Shown here one piece after another: positions 27,615 through 33,316 of a stretch of DNA of 33,316 nucleotides (position 1 is the first letter of the stretch; the number at the start of each line of letters is the position of its first letter). The notes beneath the pieces are model-generated. The model searched no databases. It saw only the letters and a program-made list of their open reading frames with translations, and had not been told where the DNA came from. Location of the stretch: positions 1 through 33,316 of the forward strand of contig JBBBWG010000548.1 of the NCBI GenBank assembly GCA_037176905.1, in the 5' to 3' direction. Both the position numbers and the translations under genes were made by a program. The DNA comes from Azolla pinnata. Lineage: Eukaryota > Streptophyta > Polypodiopsida > Salviniales > Salviniaceae.

Positions 27615-28108
27615 TGGCAGCCAAATGTGGTGCAGATTCATAAAAATTTGGTGCAAATTTGGTCTGAAATTGTGAGTTCCATGGAAACTTGGCATTTTGG
27701 TAAAACAAAAGTTGGTGAAATTTTGGTCTGATCACAGAAACTTTGGTTTAAAGATATCACATATTTCAGCAATTCAATTTAGAGAAAACTCGTGGAATTT
27801 GGTTTTAAGATGGACATATGGATTGGAAGTTTTTATGAAGCCTGGTACTCTAACCTGCGATCAGAGAACCTGTCGTAGAACTGTCTCATGATCTGTTATA
27901 ATTGGCAGCCAACATTTGGTGCGCATTCACAAAAGTCTAGTTTGATCACGAAAACTGTAGTCGTTAAAACTTCACCATATTTCGGTAATTGAGTTTAGTG
28001 AAAAACTCGTGGAATTTGGTTTCAAGATGGCACATCTGGATCAGAAGTCTGGTACTCTTAACCTGGGATCAGAGAAACGGTTGCGGAACTGTCTCATAAT
28101 TCGTTATA
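27615..28108. repeat. diverged tandem duplication (about 286 and 205 bp)
   Basis: Copy 1 (27615-27900) and copy 2 (27904-28108) share TGGCAGCCAA, TTTGGTGC, ACTCGTGGAATTTGGTTT, AAGATGG, CTGGTACTCT, GATCAGAGAA and CTGTCTCAT in order. Copy 1 has about 80 bp more. The units hold several TTTGGTG subrepeats. The element is unrecognised. Confidence 0.8.
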
Positions 28109-29076
28109 GCTGTGCTCGTAACACGTACGATATTTGCCGAAATAAGCCTTGTCGATCACATTTGAGACCCTTGCACAGATGAGGAAGACGACAATCAGCG
28201 CGAGAATGCTGTCTGCTGCAGCATTGACTGAATCAATCAAGTGGGATGTGAAGAATGTTGCCCTTCCGAAAGGAACCTCAAGGCAAAAGCAAAGTCCCCA
28301 CCTAGAAATGGCCAGAGTAGAGCCATTCTGACAAAGTCAAGCCATTCATTCACACCTCGCGTCGACAAGAATCCTCAGTCCTAAACTTACTGTTCAAGTT
28401 TTAGCATCACACAAGTTGCATTTACCCTATCTTTGATTTTCAACTGAATTCCATATCCCCGTTGCCATCGCACAGAAGAGGCACACAAAGCTTGATCTAC
28501 TAACCATGTCTATGATAGGGAAGGGCAAAGATTCGCTTCCTTAAGCCCTTCGCTAAAACTAAACGAAGGTAGAAACGGCGCCAATCTTTTATCCAATCGA
28601 TCGTTCATTTAACAGACAATTGGAAGAATTGAACCCAGACGAAATCTAGTCTATTTGGACGATAGCGACATGATCAAGGAAGGTCTTTTTCCCCCTGAGC
28701 ACAAGTAACGATCCAAAGCAGCTTGCTTGCTGGAAGTCGCCTCAGTCCTAAAAAGACAGATCGAATCGAACCGCTCAAATCAAGAACATGAGCTGAGAAG
28801 CAGAATCTTCTGGCCATTAGCCATCGTAAGCCAGCCAACCGATTCGTGGTGGACACAAACACTTGTTTTCCCTGTGAATCGATCATTGGACGATTCCGTG
28901 ATCCGACGATCCCTTTCGAAAATTCGCAACCTCTCGAGATTTCCGGCGACTCAATCATCCGCGCGCACGATTCCGGTTTGAAAGAGGGACGGAACATTCA
29001 TTCATTGGCTTCTTCCTGAGCTTTTTTTGCTGTTTTTTTTTACACTCTTGGAAAAACAAATTCTGGCATGTTTTTT

Positions 29077-29370
29077 TGATGATGGAACCAAATCAGATTC
29101 ATGCACATCCATGTATGCATGTCTGTGCCGGTGATTCATTGATTGATTGCTTGCTTGCTTGCTTGCTTGCTTGATGATGACGCTGGTGCTGTTCTGCTGC
29201 TGATGCTGGTGCTGATGCTGATGCTGTTTTGATGATGGAACCAAATCAAATTCATGCACATCCATGTATGCATGTCTGTGCCAGTGATTCATTCATTGAT
29301 TGATCGATTGATGATGATGATGCTGGAGCTGTTCTGCTGCTGATGCTGGTGCTGATGCTGGTGATGGTGA
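29077..29370. repeat. tandem duplication of about 150-bp units
   Basis: Copy 1 (29077-29229) and copy 2 (29230-29370) both begin TGATGATGGAACCAAATCA, continue with TTCATGCACATCCATGTATG, then diverge in a GCTT/GATT tetranucleotide zone and end in GCTGCTGATGCTGGTGCTGA. The match is high. Copies sit a few hundred bp upstream of the predicted SnRK2 leader. Confidence 0.9.
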
Positions 29371-29427
29371 TGGTGATGGTGGGCATTTTGCTTTGGAAAA
29401 GAGAGAAAGAAGAAGAGAGGAGGAAGA

Positions 29428-29475
29428 AAGCAGAAGCGAGGAGGAGGAGGAGGAGGAGGAGGAGGAGGAGGAGCT
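29428..29475. repeat. (GGA)n microsatellite
   Basis: About eleven GGA/GAG units in a longer purine-rich block (29400-29480). A (GA)n run follows at 29668-29695, then short CTC runs near 29743-29757. Confidence 0.9.
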
Positions 29476-29599
29476 TGGAAGCATGTGCACGCTTGTCCAC
29501 ATCGACGACTGTTTACCAGTAGCTGCTGCTCTGTGCTAGCTATGGCATTAGCCCAGGCTTCGACCCAAAAGCAAAAGCTCAAGAAAGCCCCAGGAAGAA

Positions 29600-31547
29600 G
29601 AGGAAGAAGATGACCCACACGCAGATATCCCTTTTAGAGAGCGAGCGAGGGAGGGAGGAGGGGGGAGAAAGAGAGAGAGAGAGAGAGAGAGAGACTCTCT
29701 GTTTGTTGGGATTTCAAGATCTTCTCTTATCTCACTCACCCTCCTCCTCCTCCTCCTTGCAGCGCTCTTTCCATCCAATCAATTCTTCCCATCATCATAT
29801 GTGCAGGTATGCCATCTCTGTTTCTGCTTGTTCTTGTTCTTGTTCTTGTTGTTGTTGTTGTTATTGTTGTTGTTCTTCTTCTTCTTCTATGTCCTTGATT
29901 CCATGCTTGCTCATCTTTTTGGCTGCCTCAGTTCTGGGTTTCTAATGCCGCTTTGCCCAATTCTTTCGTGTTTTTTTGCACTGCCTTGCTATGTTCTTGC
30001 ACTACCCTTCCCCGACTTTTCTGCTTAACGAGAGTAATCGAATTGGAGCACGAATTGTGTTTTTACTATTGATTCAGCATGATCAGTGGATTGTGTAATC
30101 GATTTCACCTCATCTAGGACAGACAATTGCTCATTTCTGGTAGCCCTGATACAAGCATGATTCACGATCATGTTCTGTAATGAGCTCAATTAGTAGCTTT
30201 TCTTTTTAATCTCTTTATACAACACATAATTAGTCAGAATCTTAGTTCTTTGTCGAATGATTCCTTGCATACTGTTGACTGGAAGCTTTCAGTTTAATCT
30301 TAATGCAGAGTAAAATTGATATGCTTTAAACGTCCAAATCAGTGCTTCTTTGAGCTTCCATATGTCCTGTGACGAGTCACAAGGACCGTTTATTCATCTT
30401 CCATGTGTGAATCCTAACCTTAATTAGCGCCAAGAAAAGTCATAAATTTGTTTGATTGGAACGATGATGGCAAGGATGATGGTAATTTGATCCTGCGTCT
30501 AAGTCTGGCCATATCGGGCTTGTCAATGAAGAAAAAGATCATGTCAAAGGTGCAGCACAAGTTGTTATGGGAACCCTGAGAGAAACGGTAACAAGGCAAC
30601 CTAACTGCCAAATTGTCGATATATAGCTTATCGAAAAACCTCCTACCCTAGGGTAGATTCTTGAAGCTTTCGTCACATGGTGAACTACTTTTCTAACTGC
30701 AACTTGAGATTCGTCCCCTGTTGCAAAGCAAAAGAAAACAATTTCCTCCTTGTGGGCATTACCAATCAATCAATGTGCTGGCAAATCATCCGTTTCCCTG
30801 TAACTTGGAAAAGTTTTTCATAATCAAAGAAGAAAATGGGATAGACCGGAAAGCTTTGAAAAGATAAACTTCTTTTGCAGTTCTTCCTATTGAATAGAAG
30901 AATCGCTTTCTTTTCATTTCTAACTCCATCATAGCTATTCGTTTATGGTACGTGATTCTTCCATTGCCACAAAGAAAAATAAAACATTTTCCTCTCACCA
31001 TGGGCATTTTCATAACACTGTATTCAATGACTATCTTCTGCTTCCTTGTAACTTTAGAAAGCCATTTTCGTAATAAAAGAAGAAAATGGGATGGATTTGT
31101 CAATAGAAACTTTCTTGAGAAGCTTTGAAAAGGAAAACCCGTCGTGCAGGTCTTCCAGATTCAAAGAAAAACCAAACATGGCCCTCCCATCATGGGCATG
31201 TTCATAATACCACAGTTTCAATCATTGTTCTGGAAATCCTCTGTTTTCTTTAGAAAGTAGTTTTTGTAATCAAAGAAGAGAATGGAACAGATTTGTCGAT
31301 GGAAACTTTCCTGGGAAGATTTAAAATGGAGATCTTTCTCTTTTGCAGTACTTCTAGATCCAATCAAACAAGTAGTTAGAGGGATACATCGGGTTACAAT
31401 CTTTGGGTAGCCAAGCTACTTTCTGTTCGCATAGTGTGAAAGATCAACGTCTCTATGTTGCCATATCCAAGAAGTCGAACTGAACTAAAGTTTTTAATTT
31501 TTGCGTTTTTAGTGCTTTAAGTGTTTTTAGATCAAGAGATCTTTTCG
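29600..31547 (+). promoter_or_regulatory. predicted promoter, 5' UTR and long leader intron of the SnRK2 gene
   Basis: A pyrimidine-rich stretch (29735-29790) is followed by TGTGCAG|GTATGCC, a good donor with GT at 29807. A matching acceptor TTTTTAG lies at 31530, 17 bp before the SnRK2 ATG. This implies a leader intron of about 1.7 kb, common in plant SnRK2 genes. No other coding evidence lies between. The transcription start and the exact donor are inferred. A triplicated repeat occupies 30722-31363. Confidence 0.45.
30722..31363. repeat. three diverged tandem units in the SnRK2 leader intron
   Basis: Units at about 30722-30905, 30963-31158 and 31159-31363 share CAAAGAAAAA, TGGGCAT, a CCTTGTAACTT-like segment, AATCAAAGAAGAAAATGG, GAAACTTTC and GCAG(G/T)TCTTC(C/T) in the same order. 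Identity is moderate. Similar units could align out of register and allow copy-number change. Confidence 0.72.
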
Positions 31548-33316
31548 ATGGAGAAGTACGAAGAAGTTAAAGAGATAGGCTCAGGAAACTTTGGTGTTGC
31601 TCATTTGATGCGAAACAAGAAGACACATGAACTTGTTGCTGTTAAATATCTTTGTCGCGGTCCCAAGGTGACATATTCATGCAATCTATTTGTTTGTCTG
31701 TCTGTCTGTCTGTCTCTCCATACACATAGGTGGAAGCACGAGAATGGTAACACTGATAGGGCATTTATAAAAGAAGCTCTGTAAGTTGCACTGTAAATTA
31801 AGTTTAAAAACAAAGTACTAGTTAAATGTAATGTAACATTTTTAGATATTTAATACTAAATGAACTAGTTCATGTTTAGCTTTTTGATTGTGTTTATTAC
31901 TTTCTATTTTTGTAAGTAGCGAAACAAATAGCTAATTAGCAAAGTCACTCCCCAATTCTCATGCTTTCACCCACGTATTTATATATTCTATATATGCTTG
32001 CATTTTCTAATGACATGGAATCAGAACTTTTGCCATTATTGTTTTTCTACTCAGATCAATGAAAATGTCCACAGAGAGATCATCAATCACCGGTCATTGC
32101 AGCATATGAATATAATCCGTTTCAAAGAGGTGATTCTTTATTTTTGGTGTTTGAGACGTGGTTATTGTTTTCCCCCCCAGTCCTGCCAGATTGCTGAAAA
32201 ACAGCTTTTCGTAAATTTTGTGGATCAAGCCCAGGTATTTCTCACACCAACTCATCTGGCAATCGTCATGGAATATGCAGCTGGTGGAGAGTTATTTCAG
32301 AAAATTTGCAATTCTGGCCGCTTCACAGAAGATGAGGTTTGTCATTCATGGTGTAGAAGTTCTTGAAGGAAGTTTATTCTAACATGTTTATCCTTTGCTC
32401 ATGATTGGTAGGCAAGGTACTATTTTCAGCAGCTAATCATGGGAGTCAGTTATTGCCATAACATGGTATTATATTTCATTATAACCAATGATGGTTTTCT
32501 GCATTAAACATGGTCCGATTCCTTTCTCTATATTTTTGGCATTTAGTTAATATTCTTCTTTTTTGTGTTGGTGAAATGATTCTTTATGCACAAAGAGAAT
32601 TTGCCATCGAGATTTGAAGCTAGAAAACATTTTACTCGACGGCAATCAGGCACCACGAATCAAAATTTGTGACTTTGGGTACTCCAAGGTAAAATTTTGA
32701 AAATATGCATCATAACCATAGTATTCAACTTGTGTGATTTTGGCTGTTCAGTACTCTTATAATATCTGATACCCATAAAAACTTTCCTGTTTTGCAGTCA
32801 TCAATGCGACATTCGCAACCTAAGTCTGCAGTAGGAACCCCTGCTTATATTGCCCCTGAAGTTCTATTGCGTAAAGGGTATGATGGAAAGGTAAGTCTTA
32901 TTTAATGTGAAAAATACTTATATAGCATAATAGTATTAGTTAAAAAATACCAATATGAACCGTCCCAATTTAACAAGATTACCACTTGTTTCATGTGAAC
33001 ATACCGCATTTTCTTATTCCGAATAGTCAGTGATCAATGCAGTATTTCCACTGTATACTTCATGTGAAATGAACTTGGTTTTAGAAAATGCCCAACAAAC
33101 AAACTTCATTTAGCAAACAAAGGATTAACAAGAAACCCAAGAAGCTAATGATCATACAAGCATTGTGGCAATCACTTAACTAAGTGCTCTCAGCTGAGTT
33201 CTAAATTCTGGTTTACCAGCGTCTCCTTTTCTCTGTTCTTTTTGATACTTTTGATGGTGCTCCAACTACTTTTGCACTCTTGTAGCTCAAAAATAATCAC
33301 CCTTTACAGAAAGAAA
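31548..33316 (+). CDS. SnRK2: SnRK2-family serine/threonine protein kinase, 5' part only, 179 aa visible
   Basis: SnRK2 kinases act in ABA and osmotic-stress signalling, phosphorylating bZIP factors and ion channels, and are held in check by PP2C phosphatases. Visible exons: 31548-31667, 32055-32129, 32235-32336, 32412-32465, 32596-32688, 32798-32890; all are phase 0 and GT-AG. Family marks: GSGNFG loop (11-16), ATP lysine Lys33 in [38 protein letters not shown] (121-128), DFGYSK (143-148) and activation loop [20 protein letters not shown]. Ser154 and Ser158 correspond to OST1 Ser171 and Ser175; the usual Thr after the latter is Ala here. HSQPKS and [11 protein letters not shown] resemble subclass III (OST1-like), although the start MEKYE is short. 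The next exon (expected ADVWSCGV) is not in the window; the last 426 bp read as intron. An unusual CRGPK replaces the family's ERG. Confidence 0.93.

Larger units (their letters stand above)
26847..29600. other. intergenic region between AlaAT and SnRK2, no firm gene
   Basis: The left end should be the AlaAT 3' UTR. Minus-strand frames at 26903-27246 and a 107-aa minus-strand frame at 28674-28997 are not low-complexity but match no family I recognise. A plus-strand frame at 28149-28331 is similarly unassigned. Repeats at 27615-28108 and 29077-29370 are described separately. Confidence 0.4.

Noticed and set aside
28149..28331. Plus-strand frame with a KWDVKNVALPKGTS stretch suggestive of a cytochrome P450 fragment
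   Set aside because: Too short, no heme-binding or ExxR motif nearby, and no flanking exons.

Overview
This is nuclear DNA from a land plant. All six recognisable genes are plant-type, five are split by GT-AG introns (one intron has a GC donor), AAACCCTAA telo-boxes occur, and interstitial telomeric tracts are of the plant TTTAGGG type. A seed-free vascular plant or bryophyte is possible, but the window cannot settle the lineage. The sequence is unusually rich in microsatellites and short local tandem duplications, and contains one 100-N assembly gap (15670-15769). No CRISPR array, tRNA, rRNA or intact transposon was seen.

Layout. 1-330: degenerate telomere-like satellite. 331-1477: no gene seen, one local duplication. 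1478-5225 (-): complete eight-exon 5'-methylthioadenosine nucleosidase (MTN, 256 aa). 5226-6603: divergent promoter region full of GAT and ACGT/GCATGC repeats. 6604-8939 (+): complete seven-exon spliceosomal CWC15 (225 aa). 8940-11877: no firm gene. 11878-16178 (+): STICHEL-like DnaX/AAA+ protein interrupted by the gap. 16215-16773: local tandem duplication. 17954-18640 (-): intronless LEA_2/NDR1-HIN1-like membrane protein (228 aa), preceded on its own strand by a 470-bp GAA/CTT minisatellite and then inverted telomeric tracts. 21084-26846 (+): complete 15-exon alanine aminotransferase (525 aa) with a likely organellar presequence. 26847-29600: repeats, no firm gene. 29600-33316 (+): leader and first six coding exons of an SnRK2 kinase that runs off the window.

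The genes are ordinary housekeeping, metabolic or signalling loci and show no operon-like logic: methionine salvage, splicing, a trichome-branching-family AAA+ protein, a LEA_2 protein, alanine/pyruvate metabolism and ABA/osmotic-stress signalling. Exon boundaries were placed by hand from splice consensus, reading-frame continuity and family similarity; phases close exactly for MTN, CWC15 and alanine aminotransferase. The more unusual points are a serine-rich insertion inside the zinc loop of the STICHEL-like protein, an exact 62-bp duplication that doubles a splice acceptor in the aminotransferase gene, three tandem copies of a tRNA-promoter-like element in the same intron, and telomere-repeat DNA that codes for part of a transmembrane helix. 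I found no convincing new multi-gene system.
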